From Motacilla alba alba (taxonomy: Eukaryota > Chordata > Aves > Passeriformes > Motacillidae), in the NCBI RefSeq assembly GCF_015832195.1, contig NC_052046.1, positions 45,828,473 to 45,892,472 on the forward strand: a DNA stretch of 64,000 nt. Reading direction: 5' to 3'. The notes under the pieces are model-generated. The model saw only the letters and a list, made by a program, of their open reading frames with translations. It was not told where the DNA came from and searched no databases. How positions within the stretch are numbered: the first letter of the stretch is position 1; the number at the start of each line of letters is the position of its first letter. Position numbers and translations under genes: made by a program. Positions 1 through 12,021 of this stretch are shown one piece after another.

Positions 1-1751
1 TAGTACACAGATACTTCTTCTTTCACTTTAGAAAGGTTTAGCCCCTCAAACTTTTTAATACATACTGAATTTCTCCATACTCAAAATTGAGTGTGTCTAA
101 TTAAAGTAAAAGACAAGGCTTCACCCATTATGTAGCTGAATTTCTGCACTTGCTGCTTTTGATCCCAAAGTATCTTTCAGTCTTCTCCCTAGTGTGTTCA
201 TACAGTGTTATGTGTTCATCTTCTAAAGCAAGCATGTGTGTCTCTGAGCCAAGGAATTTCATTAGAAAGAGTAGAAATAGGAAAGCTTGGTGCCAGTACA
301 GATAAACATGACCTGGACACCAGTCTTCTGGGTGTCTGACCTCTACTAGTTTCTGGGATAATTATTTTTTTTTCCCAACTTGGTGGGTTTTCTGGAGGCC
401 AACCAAGATAAATGCAGACATTATAAAGTATTGAAATGTCTTCATGTTGCTGTCTTCTAAGGATCTCTTGAGAACCATGTTTGAGGTGAGGAAAAGGCAT
501 TCTGAGGTAAGTTTAAGTAGGCTACTGGCCCAAGTCCTCTTGTAGGGCTAAGTTGGTGAGTTGAAGTATCTTTCTCCTAAAGAAACAGAGTGTCTTTCTC
601 CTAAAGACATACCTTCAGTGTAAACTCCATCTCTAGTTGTCCTCTAAGGAACTCTGATTTTGAGATTTACATCCCTCTGATAGGAATGGGAGAAAGTAAA
701 ATGAACCTTCACAATTTTTTTCAACTTATCTTTAATGTTACATACTGTATGTCTCTTTTGATGCCAAATATGCACAGGTCTAAACTCACTGACATTTCAC
801 TCACTGCATTAATTGGCATTCTGTTTAATTAATTGCTGTACCACTTACAGGCTTCATAGTGAAATAATAAAATATACTCTGTGGGCTGTCTGTAATTTTC
901 TGTATATATGTGACTTTGCCTTTGACTAGAATAGAATGGGGGCTGTAAATGTGTATGTATATATGGTATATGTCTACAAAGATAAAAACTACTTAGGTGC
1001 AAGATGAATCATTGGTGTTTTTTTCCATTTTTGTTTTTAATAACTTTCAAAATGATGAAAAAGTCCCAAATGAAGACAGTGAAACTCAATGAAAACTTCA
1101 GATTTTTATTTTCTAATGGATAAAACAGTGAAACTGCTGAAGTTCACTGGTTTTTTTTTCTTCCAGCAGACAGGATTGAATGTTTGTAGACTAACTGTTC
1201 ATGTATTGTAAATTCATGGGCTGTTTAGCTTAGAAAATATTTTTCTTTATGGTATGAATAAATTTTTAAAGTTTACAGTGTACATGTGTTGTGTTTTCAA
1301 GCTCTGTATCAAATTTCAACCTGTTTTATATAATTAGAAAACACCTTAGAAAATGTTATGGAGCTACAGTAATAATTTTACTCTCTGAATTTGACACTTA
1401 GGAATAGCAGTATTAATTTTCTCAATTCTTTTGTTGCTCATGGTGCTTTTATAGCTGTTCCACTAAAATATACTTCTTTGGCATTGAGGTTCTCTAAAAT
1501 AAAGTCTCTCTTCAGTAGAAGCACTATACTAATAGATACGTTTCACTTTTCTAAGGCCACCCATATCTCATTTTTTCAACCCTATTGATTTGGTTTTTGT
1601 CATCTTTGTTTTCATACACAGGTTTTATAGTGAACTCTTCATAAAAAGCAAATGTGACTTGTAAGCTGGGATGTACTAAGTAAAATAAGAAATCATCAGA
1701 GCAGATAATATCAGGATGACAATGAAATCACCTGTTAATGTGGCCTGTTAG

Positions 1752-1772
1752 TCACTAATGCAACATTAGTGA
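1752..1772. repeat. Perfect 9-bp inverted repeat with 3-nt loop
   Basis: TCACTAATG and CATTAGTGA flank a CAA loop, and a run of six T follows at 1773-1779 after one intervening base. It may be chance in AT-rich DNA. Confidence 0.8.
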
Positions 1773-2619
1773 TTTTTTGTAACTGGTTAAATCAGTAATG
1801 TAATTATTATTTGGAAATACAGGCTTGAAAACAAGGCTTCAGAGAAGCATACAGCTTCAAATTCTAACACAAATGATACCACTTAGACAAATGCTTGTTA
1901 TAACTGGATTTTTTATGAATGTGATGTGAGCAAGTCTGCAGTAAGCTGTCCAGAGTTAATAGAAAGTTGGCACAGCTGGATAAGTAGTGTGCCTTGGCAG
2001 TACCTGCAAACAGCTACTTTTTCCACTCTGCTGTCATTTAATAGCCTCTCAAGCCAAAAGTCTACCATTTATAGAAATGATTTTGTTAATTAAATTGTCC
2101 ATTAGGATGTATGTTTAGTCTCCAAGATTCATACACCTGGGATTCTAAATAGCTGTGACATCGTGACTTAAAACCTCTGATCCAGATCATCTCATTTCTG
2201 ACTGACTTTTTAAGATGTTATTGTACAAGGATGGCTTTTATTGTTCTGTCCTGCTGCTCTTACAGCATGGCCCTAGATTTCTAATGCTGAAGTTTAGGAA
2301 AGCCTTGAAGTCTTTTTTTTTTTTTTTTAAGGAGGGGGCGGAGGAAGACATTTGGCTTAGAGATTGTAGATATTCTTATAGCTACTGTTACCTCACCTGT
2401 ATAAATGTTATTACATGTTTAAATTGTTTATACAGAATTGGTCCCTACATGCTTAGGATGTTATGTGTGCCATTAATGTGTTCTCTTTGCTAATTTCTCA
2501 TAATGCAGTTTTCGCTCAGTGAAATTTACTAATATGAATCTTTCTCCATTTTGCTTTCAGTTGCATTGCGTTTAAGTGAGGAGGTCTCTGTTTAACTGCA
2601 GCTAAATGAGTTGTTTCTC

Positions 2620-2649
2620 CTATCTATCTATCTATCTATCTATCTATCT
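2620..2649. repeat. (TATC)n tetranucleotide microsatellite
   Basis: Seven uninterrupted TATC/CTAT units, about 29 bp, in unique surroundings. Confidence 0.95.
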
Positions 2650-4295
2650 GATAGTGCCCACAGAGTCTTAAACTAGAAGGCAGCTAAATTTCAATGACAC
2701 TTCTGTTACAAAGTTGAGATCTACTCTAAAAAGACATGATTGCCTTTCTGGCTTTAATGATTTTATTTGCTTCATATTGGACTTTCACAGCTCTTGCCAT
2801 GCTATGCTATGCAGACAAGTTTACCCCTTTTCCTTCACAATATTTTTCTTTTCATTAACCATTTTTCTGCATTTATAGTCTGTTACACCTGCTCTCATCT
2901 GCTTTAGCTCTTAGTTTCTATTTCATAATTTCTCTGACGATCTTTTCTGGAAACTACATGGGTAAAGATGAAAACCCCTTAATTTTATTTTTTAAATCTG
3001 TCTTATGTGAGTCTAAGAAGAGAGGACTTGGGTTCCTGAGTGTGTGGGCAAGGAAGAGCTGAGATAGGATAAAAAAGCCCCCTGTAGAAGTCAGCAAGCA
3101 AGTGCCTCGCCATATAGGGTGAGGGTTAAAACACTGTGGATGTCAGGTGTAGTAGGGAGGTGGAACCTTTTGTCTGGGGGGTTGTTTTGCTCAGTTTTGT
3201 TTTGGTTTTTTTTGGTTATTTTAATAAAATCTGCAAAACATTGCCCTGTCTAACACAGGAAATGTGCAAAATTTCATTTACCACCACATTTACCTTATTT
3301 TTATATGCACATTTGAAGTGTGAACTAGATTGTTTGGTATTTTCAGCTTTCCTCATGTCTTCTGTCTGTTTTGAAACCCATTTCTGATATATCAGTGCTT
3401 TCATGACGGTCATCGCAGATGGATGCTCTGTAAATACAAGAGTGTTCTGGTTCGTTTGGGTTGAGATTTTTGAATAGAGGTTTAACAGCACTAACTATTC
3501 TCCTGCTACTTCAAGTAGCAGTGATTCTTCTTTTCACTCAGAGCCAGCTCTTATGAATGTGTTTCCTTTCTGTTATTGCCTGCATTACTTGTAATCCATC
3601 CTTCCTTTAACTGAGAACTGCTGAACTCGGTAGCACATGTCATGGATGTGATCCAGTAACAAACTTGTTTGCTAAACCTCACACACTTCATGTCATTTAA
3701 CTGCCATGTTACATATTTTTATTGGGAACTAGTACAAAACAGTTATTCCCTGAATGACCTGGTATTGCCAGTAATTTGAAATCTGGTCACTAAGAAAGGT
3801 TACCTAGCTATAGTCTTGCAAAGATGATGTACATACAATTTCCACACACTCTTGCTAATATAAAAGTCTGACCCTAGCAAAGGAAGCAGCCAAAACTAAG
3901 GGTACTGATTTTGTACCCGTGCTCCTTATTTACTTCATTTAACTATGTCAAACATATGTATATGTATAAAAACTATTTATGTATTTTAAACAGTGTGTAA
4001 ACATATCGGGATATAAGGATTAAGAGGACCTGAGAGTGTGTAAGTCAGTGAAAGTTTCTTTCAGCAGCGCTGTAAACAAGGTAGTCGTAATCCTTGGAAT
4101 CATTAACAAATGGAAGTAGCTCAACGATTCTGACCCCTGTAGTGCTTTTCAAAGGAGAAGCCTTGGAGGAACTCCTGACTCTTCCTTTGGTAGCTGTTTT
4201 TTTTTCCTGGAACCATGAAGTTACATTGCCCTTCAGTGTGAATAGTTTGGATTAGGTGCTGTAACAGGTAGTAACTTAATTCTGTTTTTTTTCAG

Positions 4296-4378
4296 TTTCT
4301 CATCGCTCTCTAGAATTGGGGATATCTTCATTGAATAACTTGCTGCTTAAAGAAAGTAACAGAAGTTGGGAAATTCAG
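4296..4378 (+). other. Candidate 83-nt non-coding 5' exon
   Basis: The segment is bounded by a strong acceptor (TCTGTTTTTTTTCAG ending at 4295) and a donor reading CAG|GTAGGC at 4376-4384. It contains no ATG and has stops in the frames checked, so it could only be untranslated. It lies about 34.7 kb upstream of the CDC42SE2 start exon on the same strand, and that gene is known to have non-coding 5' exons separated by long introns. Splice-like pairs arise by chance in 38 kb of AT-rich DNA, so this remains a candidate. Confidence 0.22.
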
Positions 4379-4727
4379 GTAGGCAATACTTTCAGTTTAC
4401 TATTCACTTTAAACGTCGATGCAAACGTGTATGGCAGATCTATAAATACTCATTGTGGTACCAAAACCATCAAAGCATGGTATAGATTTTAACCTTACTA
4501 AGATTGAATGTGGTTTCACGGCACCTCTTGTGAGCTCTAAGCAGGCCCTGATAAGAAGTCCAAAAGACTTATGATATTCAAGTGTTCTTTGTGCTCGTAA
4601 TAAAAATATATTAATGTTTGTATCTAATATGATAGGAGGTCCAGGTACTTTGTAATGCTCAATAGATTTAACAAACTATTTTTGGCAAACTATTGTCTTG
4701 TTGCCCCAACAGACTCTGGTATTCATG

Positions 4728-4745
4728 GTACGTGCAGCCACGTAC
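4728..4745. promoter_or_regulatory. Inverted pair of ACGTG motifs
   Basis: GTACGTG and CACGTAC flank a CAGC spacer. ACGTG is the core shared by hypoxia-response elements and related bHLH sites. Two CpGs are retained in CpG-poor surroundings. This is a motif match only. Confidence 0.2.
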
Positions 4746-5125
4746 ACTTCCATTTCTTTTCCCAGTTTTCTTATCGAGAAAAATTCTTGATGGATTTGCT
4801 AATTACATGTATTTCGCATTTCACTTCCTTTGTTCCAACTAATGCTTCTAAATAGATCTCCAATACTTAATTCCTATATAAGGTGACAATATTCTTTTGG
4901 TGTTCTTTGTGTAATAGCTTTCATGGCTTTAATAATTTAGTTTGCAACTCTGTATATTACAGTGTTTTGTTCAGGTTTGTTCTGATTTTAAGGATCCATC
5001 CAACTTTAATTTGCTACTTTCCAGTTTTTAATTCAAGTACATGTGCTTTGGTGTGGTGTTAAATAATGTGTAGGAATGGCCTGTAGTTTTAATAACCTGA
5101 ATTTTCCTCCACCAAAATTCTTGGA

Positions 5126-5165
5126 TAGATCTACTCCTATTTGACTAGATCTATTCTTGTTTGAC
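5126..5165. repeat. Two-copy 20-bp tandem duplication
   Basis: TAGATCTACTCCTATTTGAC is followed directly by TAGATCTATTCTTGTTTGAC, differing at three positions. Confidence 0.9.
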
Positions 5166-6250
5166 TTAGCTCATTGATAATGATTGTAGCACATTTATGT
5201 TGGGTTGATTGCTGTGGATTACACTAGTACCAATGAAACAGTTAAACCTTGAAACTATTGCTGATTTCTTATGACCTCAATTCTACATAGCAATTTTAAT
5301 TTTAGAATTTGTAGTTCTCCTTTAATATTTTTTCTTTACTGTTTTCATATTTTACTGTCTAAAAATCCAAATGAACTGTGTGGAAGAGATTCTATAGGAT
5401 ATCAGTACCTTAGGAAATGTACTTAAAAATCTCTTACGCATGTTGTTTCTTCAGAAGGAGATGCAACTTGGGGAACATATTGCAAAAATTCTCCATAGAG
5501 TGTTTTGCAGGCTTTGTTGTTGATTTCTTTTTCAGGAACTAAGCGTCTTTCTATTTTACCTTACTCTCTGCTTCTAATCACCATTCATGTAGTATGTAAT
5601 TCAAATACTAGTAAAAATGGATGCTTTACCTTAAAAATACTCAAAGTATGTTGAATTTTGTTTAAATACAGGTAAAATTACATTTTACATTTTAAGATAC
5701 TGTCAGTGTTACATTTTCTGTTTCATTCTTTGTCTCCCTTCCCTCAAGTTCCTTTGAACACTCTGAAGTGTTTTTGGTATGACTGATGATACGAGACGTG
5801 TTTGGGCTTATCCTTCATGTTGTGCACTTCCTTTCCATTATCACCTGATCTTTTTAGCTCTGATTTCACTATTACTTGTAAAACGTTTCTGCCAGGGAGT
5901 CTGGGGAGGAAAGTCTGCACAGGAATTTACCCTGGAGAAGCACGTGACAGAAAGGTGATTGTATTGTTAGCGTGAGAAACTGAAGTGTAAATGGCATCCC
6001 AAACTGGGAGCAGGAGCTGCAGTCTCTATTGCTGACCCTGAAGCTCCTCCTCTGGCCTCCTGCTTGCTGCTGGGCCTCAAGGGCATTCCCAGATGTTTTA
6101 TGTGCTCACCATGTGAAAAAATGTTTCATTACAGAATGAGAATGGGCTGTGCAGATGGGGAATCTCTGTCCTTCCGACTCTGTCAAGAAAAGGGAGAGAG
6201 AAAGAAATAGTAGCCCAATTGTAGTAACTAGAACAACCCTAAGGTAATTT

Positions 6251-6274
6251 TTAAGTAGTTTATAAACTACTTAA
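6251..6274. repeat. 24-bp perfect palindrome
   Basis: The half-site TTAAGTAGTTTA is followed without spacer by its exact reverse complement. No transposon or family was recognised around it. Confidence 0.9.
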
Positions 6275-9200
6275 ACTACTACTGCCAACCCCCAAAAAAT
6301 TCACAACCAGAGAAATACTGTCCTGGGAGGGTGGATGGAAGAAGGAAGGCAGGCAGTTGGGTAGCATCTGTAAGGCGATAAGGATAGGTGATGATGATGA
6401 GGTCTATTTGAAGAAGACAATTCAGAGAAAAAGAAGAGGAATATTTAAAACCAAAGGGAAGTAAGGGCTGTACTATAAGCAGCAGAGGAGGGCGCAAGGA
6501 TGGATGACAATTGATGCAGGAAGGCAAGTAGGGAAGAAGCAGAACTTCCGGAGCAATGGTTCGGTGAATGGTGATCCCCACTGGAGCAGGAGCTGACAGG
6601 AAGCAAAGAGAACTCACAGTGCAAAAATGCGTGTTTCATTCTTGTGCCAGAAACAAGTGAAGTGCATTGGGTGTTCCCAACCTGTTGGCTGGCCTTTCTG
6701 TGCAAGCTCCAGGAGTGTCTGCAGGAAGCTTCAATCATAGATCAGGAAGTGCAGCCTTCCTGACTCACCTTGCTGGCAGCTATGAAGTTGGTAATGGTAA
6801 AATCTCCATAAAAACCGTATAATGTGGCCTATTCCAGATTAAAGAAAAAAAAAAAAAGAAGCCTTAGATCCTAATATTTTTCTTAATTTTTCTTAAGTTT
6901 TTGAGGTTCAGAAATTGAAAGTATGTAAGATAGTGATGGACAGTGCTCTAGTGCCATTTCCTGCTGCCTTTTGCCTAGAGCCCTGCAACTTTTCCTTTCC
7001 CTGCTTCACTGCAGTTGTGTGGTGCACTTTGTTCACATGCCGGGGCCTTTGTCGCAAAACTCTGACCATGTGCTTTGTGAATGTACTTCTAGTCACATGA
7101 AGTAGAAGTATTTAGGCTTGTGGTTCTTCTTCATAGTATATTCCTCATCTGGCCTCACTATGCTCTTAAACATACACTTTCCAACTGTTAAGCAGAAACT
7201 CAGAAAAATCTGAAAAAAAACCCCAAAACCCTGAAAACTTGTTTTTTCTCAATTTTTCCATTCTTTTATTGCTAATTTAGTAAAGTTCTAGAACACTGGG
7301 AGGAAGGAAAAGATGGGAAAAAACCTCACCCTCATGAAGGTAGGGGAAAACCTCACTCTCCTGTCAAAACTGTAAATTACTTAAGTTTGGCAAGGAAGCC
7401 TTTGTTCCATTCATGTCTGGAACTAAAAGCTGGTGCAACATTTCTGCATTACTCTTTGCATCCAGAAGTCGTTACCCTAAAATGCTTGTGGATTGTTCAT
7501 TTGTTGTGTGCACATCTTGACACCACCATAGAAAAAACGCACTTATTCAAAATCTCAATTATGTCTTTTATGTTTCCTTGCTTTTTTAGTATATGATTTT
7601 CAAATTGGGTCCATGGCTGGCTTTTCTGTGCAAGATTTTAGTTTCTTGAGTAAGGATATGTTTAGATTTCATCCACCACACTTTCATTAATTCTCTGTGA
7701 TTCTAATTATCAGTTTAATAATTGATTCATTAATTTGGAGCAATGCCATAAAGAAAAATTTTAGTTCATTTATGTAATTGAAATTTATTCAGTGCTTTTT
7801 ACTCTAAGGGAAAGGAAAGAAAGAAAAGAAAGAAGCTCACATAAGGTCTTGGATCTCAGCATTTTATTTCATGAAGGACTTTTGTTTTTCAGTGTAGCTT
7901 AACTACCTTTAACTTGCTAAATTCATATTATCATATTAATCCTGTAGAATAATTAAAGTAACACAGGTAGAAAACTGTCCTTCTGTTACTCCATTTCAGA
8001 TGCCATTTTGTGCAACCATTCCATTACTGCTGACTCTTGTACCATCTGTATTCATATCTGACTGTCCTCCATTTCCTCCCTTGTTGAACTTGGGTCAAAT
8101 CACTGGGGTGCAGCTGAGTTATGTGACTGATCCAGCTTTCTTAAGCGTTCAGAAATTACTTAGTTTATTTCCCTGAAACATTTTTTTTTGCATTTCAAGG
8201 TAGAATATAGCTGATCCAGCTGAACGATATTAATGTGAAAGTCCACAGACCTTTTGCCCTCACTTTTCACAGTACGTGGAACATGAAGTACAAATTCTCT
8301 GAAGCTTTGTTACATTTGAAACTATAAAACAGGAAAGCTAGGAGACAAAGTTTGTCAATAGGACAATTGCAATCATGGAAACCAAATTTCATTATACCTG
8401 TATATGTCTGTATGCCGAGAATAGTAAACAAAAAGTAGGAATGGAAAGTGTGTAGGGAATACTGGCTGATGTCTAAATTAGATACTTAAACTGGTTTATC
8501 CCCCTCTGTGCTGTAATGGGGAAGAGAAGGAAAGCGCAAGACCCACAAAGGAATTATGCTGGGAAATATACCTGCATGATGTCCAGTTTCTGTAATTTGA
8601 TATACTGAATATACACGTGAGAGATCTTTCATTTTTGGAGTTTTGTAATTAGACTTCTGATTCACTACAGAATCCACTTTATATTACAGGTCAAGTAGTT
8701 CTCTTCTGTAAGACATTTTTTTCCTTTCTGGAAGTTGTATGCTATAATCTTTTTCTTAAATTGGCTAGTCTTATGTGCAGTGGGAAATAAATCTTCCTGA
8801 AAAACCTGTGTCCTGCCCTCTTACACTGTACTTTGCAACCAATATTTGTTTTGAAATATGTGATCTTATACTGGAAAAAACATCTGCTATTTTGTTCTTA
8901 TGGCACAAAGCTCAAGAAGCTTTCTAAGAGTATAATTCTGGCTTTTCCCACCTCGAATAATCACATCTCCACAGAAAATGCCCCAAAGTTCATTCAGTAC
9001 TTAATGTTTGGGACAAAGTGCTCTCTGCAGAGAGAATGCCAAGGACAAATGTCCTGGGTGTACTTGAACATTGACATCCTGTTTCCTGGGAGGGCCTGGG
9101 CTGAGTGTTAGTAGTCCTTGCTATGTTCAGTGCTTACTGTTTGTCTTCTGTACATTAGGTTTGTATGTCCAATGCTATGCATTCACTAAAGCTGCCAGAC

Positions 9201-10728
9201 AATGCCTTGGTGTTACACAGTCAGATTAGATTACTATAGCTATGAAATAATTAAAGACTCCTATTTTGCAGCATGAAGTTTCTTGAAATTAAAACCTAAA
9301 CTTTTTGAAATTAAAACTTAAAACCTAGTAAGTTAGGTACAGAGAGGCAGGGAAAAGCTTCTGTGAAATCTAAGAACTGGCTGAAAGTGAGCACAAAGTA
9401 ATAAACAGACTTGTGCTTATGGCAGAAATTAATTCTCAAGTTCATCTTTGCCACACAAAACAGTCTTGCAGTCTGTCTTTTGGACCAACAATTGGTACAG
9501 CACACTGAAGGACACAGAAGAGACTGTATTCTAGCTTTGTTCTTAACATTATGTGCAGCTTACGTCCTTATTAGGGAAAGCACTTAAACTTGTGTCCCTT
9601 GAAGGAGTGGTGTGTTCCAATATACACTTATTCGGAATTTTGCACATAGATTCAGAATACTGTCTTGAAAATTTTAGTAACATTTTGCTTTGGAGGTGCA
9701 GATTTTACAGACTTCTTGCTTCCTTTCTGTCATTTCACGGAGACCTAATGTCTGTGACATGTCTAGTCATGTCCAGAATTATTTGACTGGACTGTTTGTG
9801 TGCTGTATTATGTCCAGGAGACACTGATCCAGTTTCTTGGAATATGTTTCATTCATATCATGTTATGCTTTCCATGGACATCACTTAGTTATGTAATTTT
9901 CTTTTTAGAATACAAAGAGTGAAGCAATTATCTTGCTGCACCTGCCCCCTTCAGCATGAAGTAGTGGCCGTAGATTTTTCAAGGATGTGATTTCTTCTTT
10001 TGACCAAGGCAATTCAAAAGAAACACGTCTTGTCTTTAAACCTTTCTCTGCATTGAAATGTAGTTTCAGTTGCATTGAAATCAGTCTTTAATCCTTCTAG
10101 TCTTTCTTCATTCTCAGTTATTAATCCGACCAGGAATGTTTTCTGTTACTGAGTAAATTGTGGAGGAAGGGTAAGTAGGCCAGTATTTCCATTATTCCTG
10201 TTGCATAAATGATCTGCCTCTCTCTGACTGTATTATGCATGACTGACCTTCTGTTTGGGGCTGATTTATTGAACTTCATTTCAAGTATTTGTCAACAGTT
10301 ACTTTGTCAGTCATGTTTGGCCTTAATTATGAGTCATGTTCAGAGGGTGAGCTGCATTTGTACATCCTGGGCACATTCACTCCATGGTGCACAGTTGGAA
10401 GACCTGTAAGAGTGGATGGTCTCAGGCTGTAGCTTCTTTAAATTCCATTGACAGGCAGAAGAGGAATTCTGCTTTTGAATTGTCTCAGGCAGGAAAATAG
10501 TGGGGAGTTTCAGTGGCTCCAGTGGATTTTTGTTCGCTTTTTTAGCTAATGTGAGTGAATTAAAAAATGAGGATAGTGAGGCTACTGTAGCTCCCTTTTT
10601 AAAAGTGGTCTGTTCAAGTTAGTGCTCGTATTGTGGGAAAGATGTTATTACTGTGGTAAGGAGGAAGTGTGAAATACCTTCTCCTAAAGAAGACTACATG
10701 GGTGATAGAGAGAGATGCTGTAAAAAGT

Positions 10729-10730
<2 letters not shown>

Positions 10731-10780
<50 letters not shown>
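10731..10780. repeat. Compound microsatellite (CT)n(TA)n
   Basis: About 17 CT units at 10731-10764 are followed directly by about 8 TA units to 10780, and then by impure TATG/TATA-rich sequence to about 10808. It is likely to be length-polymorphic. Confidence 0.95.
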
Positions 10781-11977
10781 GTATTGTATCTATATTTATG
10801 TATACATAAATTACCTTAGGCAGAAGAGGGATGGGGGGCATAGAAAAACATTGTAATTAATTAATGGGAGGCAGGAGCGCCGGAAGAATTGTTTGATTTA
10901 CAAAGTAGCAAGCTGAATCTGTAGTTGAGCAGCACCTGCATCTCAAAAAATCTGTCAGGCGTTGAGTGGAAACTGCTGGCTACATGACACTTCTGACAAT
11001 CTTGCAATCTGACTTACCATCTGAGTTTTGAGATGCTTCTAACATAAAGGTCCTAACTTGAGAAGCCACAAGAGACTGCTGTATTGAATGTCTTTTAATG
11101 GACTGTGACTTAACAAGTAAATGAAAAGCCACACAGTGGCATGAATCTCTGGTCCCCACTGATTTTAAAGTGCTGATCCCCAGAGCCGTTTGTATATAGG
11201 TGTTACTACTTGATTTGTTTGTTGAAGTGAAAACAAATTCGTGGAGATTTGCTGAAATTTTTCATTGTTACCAGAATTGCTATGGAAGAAAAACATGACT
11301 TAATGTCAAAATTTTATTTATCTTCAGATAGCCCAGTTCATAGAATGATTTTGCCAACAAGTGCTCTCTCATAAATACAATGGTTCCTTTGTTTCTGAAC
11401 TCTCTTTCTTTTGCTCTCCATCTAGCTCCTTAATATCTCCTGCAGCAATCTTTGCCTGTGACTATTAAGATACATTTCGGCTAAGCTTTCAGGTGTAGTA
11501 GGTTATCTGTTGTGCTTTTACTTTCCATTCTTCATTCTTCAGATTTTTTTGTTTAAAACCAAACAAATCAACCCAGTTATTTTATATTATACTTTAGACC
11601 TGTTTCAAAAGTGTAGCTTCTGTCTCTCTGCTATGTTCTGCCTTGCTTCTCCTCTTCGTCTCTTTCACCCATTAGAACACCAGCCTTTCCTGTTACCTCC
11701 AATATAGCACTAACCCTTCCTGTTACCTTTCTGCCTCTTCCTTTCTGCTGCTTCTATTTCAGAATAGCTACAGTGGTTGGTACCACTGTGGTGATTCTGT
11801 TAGTTTGATCCAGAATTTGAAGGCTGATGGATAGTGTTACATCATGAAATCCTTTGTGGTGGGTGTCACAGGAGAAAGACTGTAACTATTTCTGTTTTTA
11901 AAGCTCAGGGAAAAGTTGATAGCTCTGCAAATACTGACGGTTGTGCCATTTGTGGGGAAGGGAGTTGATATGTGTTA

Positions 11978-12021
11978 CAAATTACAGAATGGTTTGGGCT
12001 AAAATGGGTCTTTAAGGTAGT
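11978..12021 (-). mobile_element. Very short CR1 3' tail fragment, reverse orientation
   Basis: The + strand reads AATTACAGAATGGTTTGGGC followed by TAAAATGGGTCTTTAAGGTA. This corresponds to the complement of the CR1 terminus (consensus about AATCACAGAATGGTTTGGGT, then TGGAAGGGACCTTAAAGGT). Only about 44 bp is recognisable. Its small size makes the assignment less certain than the other copies. Confidence 0.5.

Larger units (their letters stand above)
1..4295. other. Unique non-coding DNA
   Basis: AT-rich sequence with no exon, RNA gene or recognised transposon. It holds the TATC microsatellite (2620) and a small hairpin (1752). Probably 5' intron of CDC42SE2, or sequence upstream of it. Confidence 0.6.
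4379..11977. other. Unique non-coding DNA
   Basis: No gene recognised. It contains the 5126 duplication, the 6251 palindrome, a short GAAA-rich tract near 7808-7834 and the CT/TA microsatellite. Overlapping open frames on the - strand at 6279-6738 are shadows of a purine-rich + strand stretch. Confidence 0.6.

Noticed and set aside
6279..6738. Two overlapping - strand open frames (112 and 97 codons)
   Set aside because: They overlap in different frames, lack known motifs, and come from a purine-rich + strand stretch.
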